A stretch of DNA of 57,409 bases from Lachnocurva sp045579705. Lineage in GTDB: Bacteria > Bacillota > Clostridia > Lachnospirales > Lachnospiraceae. Under the pieces are notes generated by a model. The model did not search any database, was not told where the DNA came from, and saw nothing but the letters and a program-made list of their open reading frames with translations. The translations under genes and the position numbers were made by a program. Positions within the stretch are counted from its first letter, which is position 1, and each line of letters opens with the position of its first letter. The stretch covers positions 1 through 57,409 of the forward strand of contig JAZNMP010000009.1 of assembly GCA_045579705.1 (NCBI GenBank), read 5' to 3'. Shown here one piece after another: positions 35,788 to 43,938 of the stretch.

Positions 35788-36384
35788 ATGTATTCTTTTT
35801 TTGCATTAATATCACGAATGAAATATATCGATCGATGGGAACTGATGAGAAATTCGCGAAATGAGAATCTCTCAGAGCATTCACTTGATGTGGCTGTTAT
35901 CGCACATGCACTGTGTGTTATTGCTAATAAACGTTTTGGGAAAAAACTCGATGCGGAGAAAGCTGCTTTAGTTGGAATTTACCATGATTCTTCGGAGATT
36001 ATTACAGGAGATATGCCTACACCGGTTAAGTATTATGGAGAGGAAATCCGTGATGCATATAAACAGGTTGAAGCTGTAGCCGAATCCAGATTGCTTCAAA
36101 AACTTCCAGATGATTTGAGGGATGAGTTTGAGAGAATATATCGTCCTGATGACACGGAATTAGAGCGATATATGAGACGTCTGGTAAAGGCAGCAGACAA
36201 GATTTCTGCATTTATCAAATGTGTAAATGAAGAAAACACAGGAAATAAGGAATTTGAACGAGCTAAAGAATCCACAGAGAAGGCTATTCGAAAGATGGAA
36301 GACGAGCTTCCTGAAGTAGAAGTGTTTATGAAAGAATTCATGCCAGCCTATGGAGAGACGTTGGATGATTTGCTGAAGATTTAA
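35788..36384 (+). CDS. yfbR: 5'-deoxynucleotidase YfbR (HD domain)
   Basis: A 198-residue HD-domain phosphohydrolase that dephosphorylates deoxyribonucleoside 5'-monophosphates. It has the characteristic opening (FFALISRMKYIDRWELMRN), then His31 in SEHSLDVA, the HD pair His66-Asp67 in GIYHDSSEIITGD, and the later Asp in KAADKISAF. Length fits the family (about 200). AGGAGGAGAAG precedes the start. Its stop codon is immediately followed by promoter module A of the accessory island. Confidence 0.92.
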   Translation: MYSFFALISRMKYIDRWELMRNSRNENLSEHSLDVAVIAHALCVIANKRFGKKLDAEKAALVGIYHDSSEIITGDMPTPVKYYGEEIRDAYKQVEAVAESRLLQKLPDDLRDEFERIYRPDDTELERYMRRLVKAADKISAFIKCVNEENTGNKEFERAKESTEKAIRKMEDELPEVEVFMKEFMPAYGETLDDLLKI

Positions 36385-36464
36385 TAAAGTGTGCTGTTTA
36401 GGTCATGTTAAATAAAATTAAGCTGAGATAAAATATGGGTGTAGTTAAATAAATGTAAGCTTCG
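36384..36464 (+). promoter_or_regulatory. Promoter module, copy A
   Basis: From 36401 to 36464 this matches copy B (37158-37221) at 62 of 64 bases. It includes GGTCATGTTAAATAAAA, then CTGAGATAAAATATG, the probable -10 region (TAAAAT). GTTAAATAAA occurs twice 37 bases apart, a candidate tandem binding site. The module begins at the yfbR stop and leads to the membrane-protein gene at 36495. A five-codon ATG frame inside it has no ribosome site. Confidence 0.7.
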
Positions 36465-36494
36465 TTATTAAAGTATAGGAGGATAAGTCAAAAT

Positions 36495-36917
36495 ATGCTA
36501 AAAATTAATGACTCGATGTTAAGGTTTATTCAGACTATACTGTTTATGTTGCTAATAATATTAAGTTGTTTTCAATTACTTAATATTGATTTTGGAGCAG
36601 CATATGGGATACAGGCTTTTGATGATATTTCTTTTGCAATATTAACAGGTGTTTTTTTATATTTTATATTTGTTTTTTTAAAAAAAGGTTTTATTGCTAA
36701 AATTGGAAGTGCCTTTAATTTGCTGTTTCCGGTGTATTATGGAGGAGCAGTATTGAGATATGAATATTTTGAGATATATAAAAAAAGTCACGATTATTTT
36801 GGTTTTTATACTACGATGTATATGTTTATAGGAGCGTATTTGGGGTATTGTGTCTTTGTTATTATTGATATGATATATAAGATACGTCAAAAACAAATGC
36901 ATTTAGGAACAAGATGA
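36495..36917 (+). CDS. Small four-helix membrane protein, unknown
   Basis: 140 residues with four predicted membrane helices (about 11-29, 45-62, 70-87 and 104-125) and a basic C-terminus (KIRQKQMHLGTR). I do not recognise the family. Base use is much more AT-rich than in the preceding core genes. It has its own promoter module A and a GGAGG 12 bases upstream. A hairpin that also ends the next unit follows at 36943. By context it belongs to the regulated accessory island and may be an immunity- or transport-related protein, which is only inference. Confidence 0.75.
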   Translation: MLKINDSMLRFIQTILFMLLIILSCFQLLNIDFGAAYGIQAFDDISFAILTGVFLYFIFVFLKKGFIAKIGSAFNLLFPVYYGGAVLRYEYFEIYKKSHDYFGFYTTMYMFIGAYLGYCVFVIIDMIYKIRQKQMHLGTR

Positions 36918-36936
36918 TATATGAATGAACTACTAG

Positions 36937-37114
36937 AGGCGGAAGGAGAAGTCATTTGACTTCTCCTTTCGTTATGAATTTATATATTGAAGATAAATGC
37001 TTGGCCTGAAATTGAATTTTGGTTATTTTCTATACGGCTTAAGAAAATAGGTGAACATATTTCTTTACAGAAAGCTGGTTGTGTTTTGTTAGATGAGATA
37101 CGTAGGTTTTTAAT
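36937..37114 (-). pseudogene. Collapsed copy of the double-HTH regulator gene
   Basis: 36937-37002 is identical over 66 bases to 38727-38792 (terminator and 3' end of the regulator gene). 37001-37105 matches 39431-39535 at 101 of 105 bases (codons near its N-terminus). From 37109 the match resumes at 39618, upstream of its start codon. Relative to the intact block, 640 bp and 79 bp are missing. The second gap lies between two TTTAAT copies and removes the start codon. The remnant cannot encode a regulator. This explains most of the 327-base gap between coding genes here. Confidence 0.9.
36943..36968. terminator. Hairpin terminator, copy 1
   Basis: AAGGAGAAGTC / GACTTCTCCTT with ATTT loop, 11 bp perfect. 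The T-run is short. The same hairpin recurs at 38733-38758. Confidence 0.7.
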
Positions 37115-37221
37115 AATATTATAACAAAAACGAAAATTTAATAATGTGTTCTAATTGGGTCATGTTAAATAAAAATAAACTGAGATAAAATATGGGTGTA
37201 GTTAAATAAATGTAAGCTTCG
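37109..37221 (+). promoter_or_regulatory. Promoter module, copy B
   Basis: Near-identical to copy A over 64 bases, and matching copy C (39618-39703) from 37109 to 37194. It carries the two GTTAAATAAA direct repeats at 37164-37173 and 37201-37210 and the TAAAAT-type -10. It drives the amidase gene at 37245. Confidence 0.7.
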
Positions 37222-37244
37222 ATTTTAGAAAAGGGGGAAACATT

Positions 37245-38267
37245 ATGAAGAAATTAGAAGCGTTGTTTTTGGCATTATGTTTATGTTTGATTAGTCCGTT
37301 GACAGTTTTGGCGGAAGAGAAGGAATCAATAAAAGAGAATCAAAACGTCTCTGTAAAGGATTTTGTGCACTACCAAGGACATATAGTTCCTTTATATAAG
37401 ACTTTTAATGATCCAGATAAGGCAATAGAAGAAATAAAAGGATTAAATCTAATGAAAACCTTATCAGAAAAATACCAGTTAGAAGAACTGAATAAGGAAA
37501 ATTGGAAAGATTATTATGATGCGTTATATAGGGCGTTAGATGATGATCTGATTGATGAGAATGATGATGAATACCGACGGGCAATAGTATTTTTTGATAT
37601 ATATGAGAATGAAGATGAAAATGATGAAATAAAAAGGCTTGTTAAGTGTAAATTGACTACTGATGTAGTTAAAAATAACACTTTTGATTTAAAGTATTTT
37701 TTGCCTCAAGAATCATATGAGAGATTTGTGAAAAATGCAGTTAGGAGTGATGCTCTAACAAGCACGTTTAATATAAGTGCTGGTATTCGCTATGCATCTG
37801 AAAGAGCGACGAATCCAAATACATATGAGTATAAGCTTTTTACAAATGATTGTACAAACTTTGCATCACAAATATTGGAAAAGGGGGGAGTAAAGCAGAA
37901 AGTTACTAAAAGTGAAAACTCTGGTTGGTGGCATATAAGAGAAATAAATGGAACAAGATATAGACATACACAATCAATTTCATGGTGTAGGGCAGATGCT
38001 TTTGCAAAATACATGGGAGTTGGATTTACAACTAAAAATAATAATACTTTTTGCGATAACATTGGGACTGGTGATTTTGTAGGGTTAGATGAAGGTAGTG
38101 ATGGAGATTGGAATCATATCGGTTTTTGTACTGGTGTAATACATGAACAGCATGTTTATAGAATTGCGCAGCATACAAAAAATTATCATAAATGGACATA
38201 CGAGTCTGGAAACGATTGGGATATTATGGGTGGCTATGGTGCAACTTATGGAAGGATTAGAAGATGA
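37245..38267 (+). CDS. Secreted amidase_6-domain protein
   Basis: 340 residues with a signal peptide (about 1-24, cleaved after VLAEE). The N-terminal half is acidic and unassigned. From about 180 it matches the amidase_6 (PF12671) cysteine-histidine fold: Cys203 in NDCTNFASQ, then ISWCRADAFAKYMG, GDFVGLDEG, His291 in DWNHIGF and a late AQHT. It is probably a cell-wall amidase or peptidase outside the membrane. AAAAGGGGGAAA precedes the ATG. It overlaps the next gene by four bases (ATGA), so the two are translated together under promoter module B. Confidence 0.83.
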   Translation: MKKLEALFLALCLCLISPLTVLAEEKESIKENQNVSVKDFVHYQGHIVPLYKTFNDPDKAIEEIKGLNLMKTLSEKYQLEELNKENWKDYYDALYRALDDDLIDENDDEYRRAIVFFDIYENEDENDEIKRLVKCKLTTDVVKNNTFDLKYFLPQESYERFVKNAVRSDALTSTFNISAGIRYASERATNPNTYEYKLFTNDCTNFASQILEKGGVKQKVTKSENSGWWHIREINGTRYRHTQSISWCRADAFAKYMGVGFTTKNNNTFCDNIGTGDFVGLDEGSDGDWNHIGFCTGVIHEQHVYRIAQHTKNYHKWTYESGNDWDIMGGYGATYGRIRR

Positions 38268-38680
38268 TAAAGCTAAAGCGACAGTCATTTATATTTGCTC
38301 TATTTGTTGCATCGTTCTTATGTAGAACAACAACTATAACTATTTCATATGAAGAAAGTGGTATATATAATGGATTGATGTGTTTTGAGCAAAATAGATT
38401 TGCCTTTTATTCATTAATATTTTTGCTTTTGGCAATACATGTTTGGAATGAACGCAATGAGAAGGTAATTTTTTATGTGATTCAAGCATTGATTTGTCTA
38501 GTTATATTAGGAAATGATCTTATATTTTATTATTCGTATCTTGATCCACTTGTGGGAGATTCATTTCAGTTCAATGAGTATGGACAGTTAATGCTCGTTT
38601 TACTTGGAACAACAGTGTTTAGTATTGCTGTGAACGTATATATATTACTGAAGTATAAGGGTGAACAATGGTTTGTATGA
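38264..38680 (+). CDS. Membrane protein coupled to the amidase, unknown
   Basis: 138 residues with about four hydrophobic helices (residues about 7-25, 42-59, 67-87 and 104-127). No family recognised. In size and topology it resembles the membrane protein at 36495, though clear sequence similarity is not visible by eye. The ATGA overlap with the amidase gene suggests they act together, perhaps one tethering or being protected from the other. A hairpin terminator follows. Confidence 0.72.
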   Translation: MIKLKRQSFIFALFVASFLCRTTTITISYEESGIYNGLMCFEQNRFAFYSLIFLLLAIHVWNERNEKVIFYVIQALICLVILGNDLIFYYSYLDPLVGDSFQFNEYGQLMLVLLGTTVFSIAVNVYILLKYKGEQWFV

Positions 38681-38732
38681 TTCATAAAACATTGATTTGA
38701 TGTTTTAGAGTTAGATCAAATATTACAGGCGG

Positions 38733-38758
38733 AAGGAGAAGTCATTTGACTTCTCCTT
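38733..38758. terminator. Hairpin terminator, copy 2
   Basis: Same 11-bp hairpin as at 36943-36968. It separates the convergent membrane-protein and regulator genes; the regulator stop codon is at 38762-38764. Confidence 0.7.
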
Positions 38759-38761
38759 TCG

Positions 38762-39571
38762 TTATGAATTTATATATTGAAGATAAATGCTTACAAATTT
38801 TGGAAACATACTTGAGTATTTCCTGGCATATTCATTTATTTTGAAGTACCTGCAAATTTCGTGTATTTCAGTATCAATGGTTGTAATTTGATGCTGATGA
38901 ATGAGGACTTCTACATGTTTTATTAATAGAAATAACTCTAGCTGCGTTAAATACATATTTGAAAAATTATAAATATCGATGTGAGGCTGGGTTATTCTTA
39001 ATGCGTTAAGAAGAAGCTCATCATCAAAGGGACGATGGACTATTGCGTCATACGCACGAATTACTTGGCTATGAAATTTAATATCATATAGATCACTTGG
39101 GTTAAAGGCATCTATATGATTATCTGCAGAAATAGTTTCATTTAGAATCTTATTTTTAATAATTGAAATGTTCATTTCGGTTTTATTACCCCAAAGAGGA
39201 GTAATGGTGTCATAGTATCCACTTCGTTCCAGTAATGCTTCTAAAAGTAAAGGTGATGGATCAATTATTTGGTTTTCTATTTTAGATAGAGTGGATCTGG
39301 AACATAGCCCTGTGCATAGTTTTTTCTGAGAAATACCAGAATTTAAGCGAGTTTGCTTTATTAACTTTGAAATATCTAAATTGCTTGGATAGATTGAATG
39401 GTTGTTCTTTTTACATAAATTTACAAATGTTTGGCTTGAAATTGATTTTTGGTTGTTTTCTATACGGCTTAAGAAAATAGGTGAACATATTTCTTTACAG
39501 AAATCTGGTTGTGTTTTGTTAGATGAGATACGTAGTTCTTTAATATAATCCCCTTTGTTTAAAATTGTCAT
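38762..39571 (-). CDS. Regulator with two tandem XRE-type HTH domains
   Basis: 269 residues. Residues about 7-52 (IKELRISSNKTQPDFCKEI...FLSRIENNQ) and about 69-115 (IKQTRLNSGISQKKLCTGL...STLSKIENQ) are two successive helix-turn-helix units of the Xre/Rgg type. The remaining 150 residues are helical and could be a TPR-like sensor as in RRNPP peptide-responsive regulators; I infer this and cannot see repeats clearly. AAAGGGG lies upstream. It is divergent from the ABC operon across promoter module C. The partial duplicate at 36937 shows this block was copied within the island. Confidence 0.8.
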   Translation of the reverse strand: MTILNKGDYIKELRISSNKTQPDFCKEICSPIFLSRIENNQKSISSQTFVNLCKKNNHSIYPSNLDISKLIKQTRLNSGISQKKLCTGLCSRSTLSKIENQIIDPSPLLLEALLERSGYYDTITPLWGNKTEMNISIIKNKILNETISADNHIDAFNPSDLYDIKFHSQVIRAYDAIVHRPFDDELLLNALRITQPHIDIYNFSNMYLTQLELFLLIKHVEVLIHQHQITTIDTEIHEICRYFKINEYARKYSSMFPKFVSIYLQYINS

Positions 39572-39617
39572 ATATTCCCCTTTATCAAGTTAAATGATTA
39601 GCTATAAGATTTCTTCC

Positions 39618-39703
39618 TTTAATAATATTATAACAAAAACGAAAATTTTATAAAGTGTTCTGATTAGGTCATGTTAAATAAAAATAAACTGAGATAAAAT
39701 ATG
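39618..39703 (+). promoter_or_regulatory. Promoter module, copy C
   Basis: Shares GGTCATGTTAAATAAAAA and AACTGAGATAAAATATG with copy B without mismatch (39667-39703 matches 37158-37194). The second GTTAAATAAA repeat is degenerate here. It lies between the divergent regulator and the ABC operon and would serve the operon starting at 39769. Confidence 0.7.
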
Positions 39704-39768
39704 TATGTAGACGAATAATAGATCAGAATCATTTGATGGTGGAGTCCAGATAATTATGAGGGAATAAA

Positions 39769-40464
39769 ATGAAAAAACTGGCATTTGCAAATGTACTGTT
39801 AGGAATTGTGATTATTGCTTTGTCATGTGTTCTCGCTTTTAAAATGGGGTTATTTGAAAAAATAGCCCTTAATTTTAGAGAAGACCCTGATAAAGTAGTA
39901 GCAAAGGATAAAACAATCGAACAAAGTGGTAAGGTATATTCTTATGGGTGTAAGGTCTTTAAGAAGGGGGAAGAACAGGTTACCAAAGGAATCCATATAA
40001 AGGTAAAAGATGCATATATAACAAAGGAAACAAAAGGGTTAACTATAGCTTCAGATATATTTAATACAGATGAATCTGGGCATATCATAGATGACGATAA
40101 GCTTATGGTTGTAGATGCAGAAGTTTGGTGTGATCGACCTGATGAAGGAATGGATTTTTTTAAAGTAGCAATGAATGATAATAATCGTATATATGATTGT
40201 AGTGAAATAGTTGGTTCTTCGTGGTATGAGGATCTTTCTCCTGCCCAAATTAATGATCCGTTACTTTACATAAATGGAAAATACTTACCGCAACAGCCTA
40301 CAGAAATGAATATCATTTTTTTGCTAAAAGAGACGGATGAACAAAAGCTAAAGAAAAATGATTTCTATTTTGAGATTAATACTTCTGGAATTCAGCCAGG
40401 AGATTTAGAAAATCCAGAGAAACAGTGCAGTTTCTTAAAAATAGGTAAAGTGAGAGAACAGTAG
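39769..40464 (+). CDS. Membrane-anchored extracytoplasmic protein, unknown
   Basis: 231 residues: one N-terminal membrane helix (about 4-27), then a soluble domain outside the cell containing a beta-rich segment (VDAEVWCDRPDEGMDFFKVA). The mid region resembles the DUF4352-like or DUF5027-like accessory proteins often found beside ABC exporters, but I cannot name the family with certainty. It is the first gene of an apparent six-gene operon, with GAGGGAATAAA before the ATG. The last operon gene (43355) has the same architecture, so the two may be related or paired. Confidence 0.7.
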   Translation: MKKLAFANVLLGIVIIALSCVLAFKMGLFEKIALNFREDPDKVVAKDKTIEQSGKVYSYGCKVFKKGEEQVTKGIHIKVKDAYITKETKGLTIASDIFNTDESGHIIDDDKLMVVDAEVWCDRPDEGMDFFKVAMNDNNRIYDCSEIVGSSWYEDLSPAQINDPLLYINGKYLPQQPTEMNIIFLLKETDEQKLKKNDFYFEINTSGIQPGDLENPEKQCSFLKIGKVREQ

Positions 40465-40476
40465 ATTAGAGGGGCA

Positions 40477-41286
40477 ATGTTAGAACATATTTTTAATAGT
40501 AGAATTCTGGGAAGAATACTCAAGAGTAAGATGTTATATTTGGGGTTATGTATAGAAGCAGTATTGGTAGTATTAGATCATATAACTATGTATAAGCGAT
40601 ATGATTCTGTAGAACCTCTATTACCACAAAATGCATATGTGAGTTGGATGGGATTTGTAGGTGTGTCTGTTTATTCTTTTATATTCTATACGATAGTTCC
40701 TTTGATAGTTGTGATACCGGCTGTAAACATGTTTTGTTCAGATATAAACAGTGGTTTCTACAGACAATATATTACCAGGATGGGAAAGAAGAAGTATTAT
40801 TCAGAGTGGCGTAAGAATATATTCTGGGCAGGATTCAGTATTATTTTTGTGTCTTTGCTGCTAAGCTTGATGATTTCGCTATGTTTATATCCGGCGTTAA
40901 AGCCGGATCAATATATTGGATTAGGTCCACGTAGAGATGTGTATTTTTTTAAAATATTTTATTACCATCCTTTAGTGTATTCATTTATTTATATTATATT
41001 AAATGCTTTATTGGGTGGAGTCTTGGCAGTGATTTCTGCAGCGTCTTATTTTGTGTATTATAACAAAATAGTCTCGATGCTTTTCACTTTTTTGATCTTT
41101 TATATATTGAGCGTATTAAATAATATATTTGATCTAGATTACTTGATATGTCCGGGGGATTTTCTTCAACCGGGTACGAGTATTTCATCGTGGATTAGTG
41201 TAGCAACTCTGTTGGGGTTTGTTTGTGTAGAGAAGGCTCTCTGGTTTTATGCTTCACATAGACGAGATGAAGAGTTGATAGGATAA
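40477..41286 (+). CDS. Polytopic membrane protein, probable ABC-2 type permease subunit
   Basis: 269 residues with about six hydrophobic helices. An early charged stretch, YRQYITRMGKKKYYSEWRKN (near 94-113), between helices 2 and 3 resembles the coupling region of ABC-2 exporters. No confident family. AGAGGGG precedes the ATG, which lies 12 bases after the previous stop. Together with the two following membrane proteins and the ATPase it looks like an exporter or bacitracin/lantibiotic-immunity style transporter. Confidence 0.72.
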   Translation: MLEHIFNSRILGRILKSKMLYLGLCIEAVLVVLDHITMYKRYDSVEPLLPQNAYVSWMGFVGVSVYSFIFYTIVPLIVVIPAVNMFCSDINSGFYRQYITRMGKKKYYSEWRKNIFWAGFSIIFVSLLLSLMISLCLYPALKPDQYIGLGPRRDVYFFKIFYYHPLVYSFIYIILNALLGGVLAVISAASYFVYYNKIVSMLFTFLIFYILSVLNNIFDLDYLICPGDFLQPGTSISSWISVATLLGFVCVEKALWFYASHRRDEELIG

Positions 41287-41288
41287 CT

Positions 41289-42017
41289 ATGGTAAAAAAG
41301 AACGACTACATTATTATATTGTTTACCCACTTAATATATGTGATAGTAATGATTTCTTCTGCGTATAGACTGGATTTTGCACGTGAATATAATGGTTATG
41401 CTGTTGCAGATGAAATTATAGATTGGATTAGATATGGAAGAATTATCGTAAATCTGGTGTGGCTGTTTTGGTTTTATCTGATAGTAGATAAATCATTATA
41501 TAATGCAAAAAAAGCAACTTTGTATGGTGGAAGAAAAAAGGTGCTAATAGAGACATTTAGATGCTTTGCGCGTTTTGCTTTGATTTATGCTTCTGGTGAT
41601 ATATTTGTAGTTAGCGTAATTGCAAAATATAAATATCATAAGGTATGGATTAATTGGGGTGATCAAACCAGTTTTTGCAGTATAGCAAATAGATTTTGCA
41701 TAGATAATATGAATATTGTGAAGTTGATAATTATTTCTGTATGTTATTTGTTTGCAATCTATATGGTGAATTTGTGTTTATTACTGATAATTTCTAATAG
41801 GGCTCATAGCCGTATTATGGGTTTGATAGGTGTTATAGCTTTTGATGGGTTATTGGGATGGGGAATTAGAGGCGAGTATAGATATTATTTTAAATTAAGT
41901 TATTATGGCTTTAAATACAGTAAATATCTTGTAGGAAATGTGTTTGTTTATTTGATTCTCCTGATCTGCTCTATTTATTATGTTGATAGAATTATTAGGA
42001 AGCAGGAATGGGTTTAA
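41289..42017 (+). CDS. Polytopic membrane protein of the ABC island
   Basis: 242 residues, about six hydrophobic helices. KKATLYGGRKKVLIETFRCF (near 75-95) again forms a basic intracellular loop like that of the neighbouring membrane proteins. Start two bases after the previous stop, so tightly coupled. Family unrecognised. The ORF ends in overlap with the next possible start (ATGGGTTTAATG). Confidence 0.7.
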   Translation: MVKKNDYIIILFTHLIYVIVMISSAYRLDFAREYNGYAVADEIIDWIRYGRIIVNLVWLFWFYLIVDKSLYNAKKATLYGGRKKVLIETFRCFARFALIYASGDIFVVSVIAKYKYHKVWINWGDQTSFCSIANRFCIDNMNIVKLIIISVCYLFAIYMVNLCLLLIISNRAHSRIMGLIGVIAFDGLLGWGIRGEYRYYFKLSYYGFKYSKYLVGNVFVYLILLICSIYYVDRIIRKQEWV

Positions 42018-42703
42018 TGGCATATGAAGTAAAGAAGCGTACTATAAATAGTATTTGGATTTATTTAGTGGCTACTATTTGGATATTTGTTTCTATGCTA
42101 GCATCATCGAATGGATTTGCAGGAAACCTGTATGAGTACATGTTATCAGGAAATACGGGAGTTGATTTTGATAGTAACACAATAGATATTCCCTGGAATT
42201 GGTTCGTTTATTGGGTGACATTTGCGCTAGTGATTATGGCTTCGAACCATTTTAATCACGATTTGGATATTCAATTATTAGTACGTTCAAAGAAGAGAAA
42301 GTATAGGTGGAACAGACTATATTTTGGCGTATTAGCGACAGCGCTTTTTTTATCAACGGTGTTTATAATTATATTTTTTGTATATGATTATACCTTCGGT
42401 GATAGTTTATCCGGAGTTTGGTTTGCGATTAGTATCTATATGAGTGGTCTAACGTTAGGTGAGATAATCAATATTTTAATAATTAGATTTGATGAGATAT
42501 TTGCGTTAATTGGAGCTTGTGCATGTATGGCTATAAGTATATTTATTAGTACGCCATGGTTGCCGATGGATGGTTCGATGTTGATTAGGTCTAATACATA
42601 TAGCGTAGAATTATATGTATTAAATCTAGCAGCAAATATTATCACGATGATTCTGATATATCTATATGGTAATTATTATTTTTGTAAAAAAGAAGAGCTA
42701 TAA
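42017..42703 (+). CDS. Polytopic membrane protein of the ABC island
   Basis: About 228 residues with six hydrophobic helices and a basic loop (LDIQLLVRSKKRKYRWNRLY near 80-100) comparable with those in the two preceding genes, suggesting the three are diverged subunits of one channel. The start is either ATG 42008 (overlapping the previous gene) or ATG 42017; the second has GGAATGGG at better spacing. The ATPase gene follows 15 bases later. Confidence 0.7.
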   Translation: MAYEVKKRTINSIWIYLVATIWIFVSMLASSNGFAGNLYEYMLSGNTGVDFDSNTIDIPWNWFVYWVTFALVIMASNHFNHDLDIQLLVRSKKRKYRWNRLYFGVLATALFLSTVFIIIFFVYDYTFGDSLSGVWFAISIYMSGLTLGEIINILIIRFDEIFALIGACACMAISIFISTPWLPMDGSMLIRSNTYSVELYVLNLAANIITMILIYLYGNYYFCKKEEL

Positions 42704-42718
42704 GCGTTAGAGGGTTGT

Positions 42719-43348
42719 ATGAATATAAAGGTAAAGAATTTAACAAAAACGATAAAGGGAAATAATGTACTTTCGGATGTGAATGTAGAATTTCATTCTG
42801 GGAAAATATATGGCTTGCAGGGAAAGAATGGCTCTGGAAAGACGATGCTTCTAAAAGCTATTAGTGGTTTAATATTTCCAACAGAAGGAGTTATAGAAAT
42901 AGATGGAAAAACACTAGGCGTTGATATGGAATTTCCTGAGGATATGGGAATTTTAATAGAGAATCCTTCGTTTGTAGGAAATATGAGCGCACAGAAGAAT
43001 TTAATGGATTTGGTATCTATTCGTAATAAAGTTGGTATCAAAGATGTGAATAGAATACTTGAAGTAATAGGATTGGAAGCTAAATCAAAGAAGAAATTTA
43101 GAAATTTTTCATTAGGTATGAAACAGAAATTAGGTATTGCTGCAGCGCTAGTTGAAAAGCCTGCGCTAATACTTTTGGATGAGCCAACAAATGCACTCGA
43201 TGAGAAAAGTGTAATGAAACTTAGAGAAATACTTAATAGAAGGAGAGAGGAAGGTGCTCTTATAATTATTGCTTCTCATGACAAAGATGAGATGGCGTTA
43301 CTTTGTGATGAAATATATTTAGTGGATGATGGTAGAGTTCGGGGATGA
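42719..43348 (+). CDS. ABC transporter ATP-binding protein
   Basis: A 209-residue ATPase with Walker A GKNGSGKT (about 35-42), signature SLGMKQKLGIA (about 129) and Walker B ALILLDEPTNALDE (about 150). It is shorter than most ABC-2 ATPases (about 230-300) because it ends soon after the H-loop (IIASHDKDEM). It would energise the three membrane proteins upstream. The preceding gene ends 15 bases before, and the next starts six bases after the stop. Confidence 0.93.
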   Translation: MNIKVKNLTKTIKGNNVLSDVNVEFHSGKIYGLQGKNGSGKTMLLKAISGLIFPTEGVIEIDGKTLGVDMEFPEDMGILIENPSFVGNMSAQKNLMDLVSIRNKVGIKDVNRILEVIGLEAKSKKKFRNFSLGMKQKLGIAAALVEKPALILLDEPTNALDEKSVMKLREILNRRREEGALIIIASHDKDEMALLCDEIYLVDDGRVRG

Positions 43349-43354
43349 TGTCTT

Positions 43355-43906
43355 ATGACTAGAAAGAAATGTCTATTAGCGATAGTTTTATTGGCCCTTA
43401 TAGTCTTTATCAGTAGAGTGATTTGGATTAACCATAAATATCCTCCGGTTAAATATGAAGTGGTCCCGTATGGTGAGTCCAGTGAAGCTATGAAGGATAT
43501 TAAAGTAAAGATATGTGATGTTAAGGAATATAATCAGGATAGCATTAAAAAACATGTCGATAAAAAGAACTTAAAAGTTTTAGATGTTGCAAACCAAGAG
43601 TCTTTTTTCAAAGTTGAGGTTGAAATGACTAACACTAGCGATAAAGAGATCCTGTTTGATGTAGGCATGATGACAATAGAGTCGGTAGGGTATAGCAATG
43701 CTATTGATTTGATACTTATGAATGAGTGGAATGATAAGTGGGGAAGAACAATGTGGATCGCTCCTAACAGTTCTAGAAAACTTAATTTATGTTATTCTGT
43801 ATGTTTCCTTAAGGGGGATGATAGTATTCAGAAGATGAAGAAAGACGGATTGTATGTAGTACATAATTATTATCCTGTAAAAAAGATGTGGAAACTATAT
43901 AAGTAG
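43355..43906 (+). CDS. Membrane-anchored extracytoplasmic protein, unknown (second of pair)
   Basis: 183 residues: an N-terminal helix (about 6-24), then an extracytoplasmic domain with a DUF4352-like strand pattern (FFKVEVEMTNTSDKEILFDVGMM near 88-110). The family is uncertain. It ends the island operon, and a terminator hairpin follows. Its architecture mirrors that of the first operon gene at 39769. Confidence 0.7.
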   Translation: MTRKKCLLAIVLLALIVFISRVIWINHKYPPVKYEVVPYGESSEAMKDIKVKICDVKEYNQDSIKKHVDKKNLKVLDVANQESFFKVEVEMTNTSDKEILFDVGMMTIESVGYSNAIDLILMNEWNDKWGRTMWIAPNSSRKLNLCYSVCFLKGDDSIQKMKKDGLYVVHNYYPVKKMWKLYK

Positions 43907-43938
43907 AGTTTGGGTTAAAAAATAATTAGATGAAATTT

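Noticed and set aside
36436..36451. Five-codon peptide (MGVVK) inside promoter modules A and B as a signalling peptide or leader
   Set aside because: No ribosome binding site, its codons differ in copy C, and it overlaps the direct repeat, so it is more simply part of the control region.
36937..37108. A functional small gene in the gap before the amidase gene
   Set aside because: The sequence is a twice-deleted copy of the regulator block and has no start codon in the ancestral frame.
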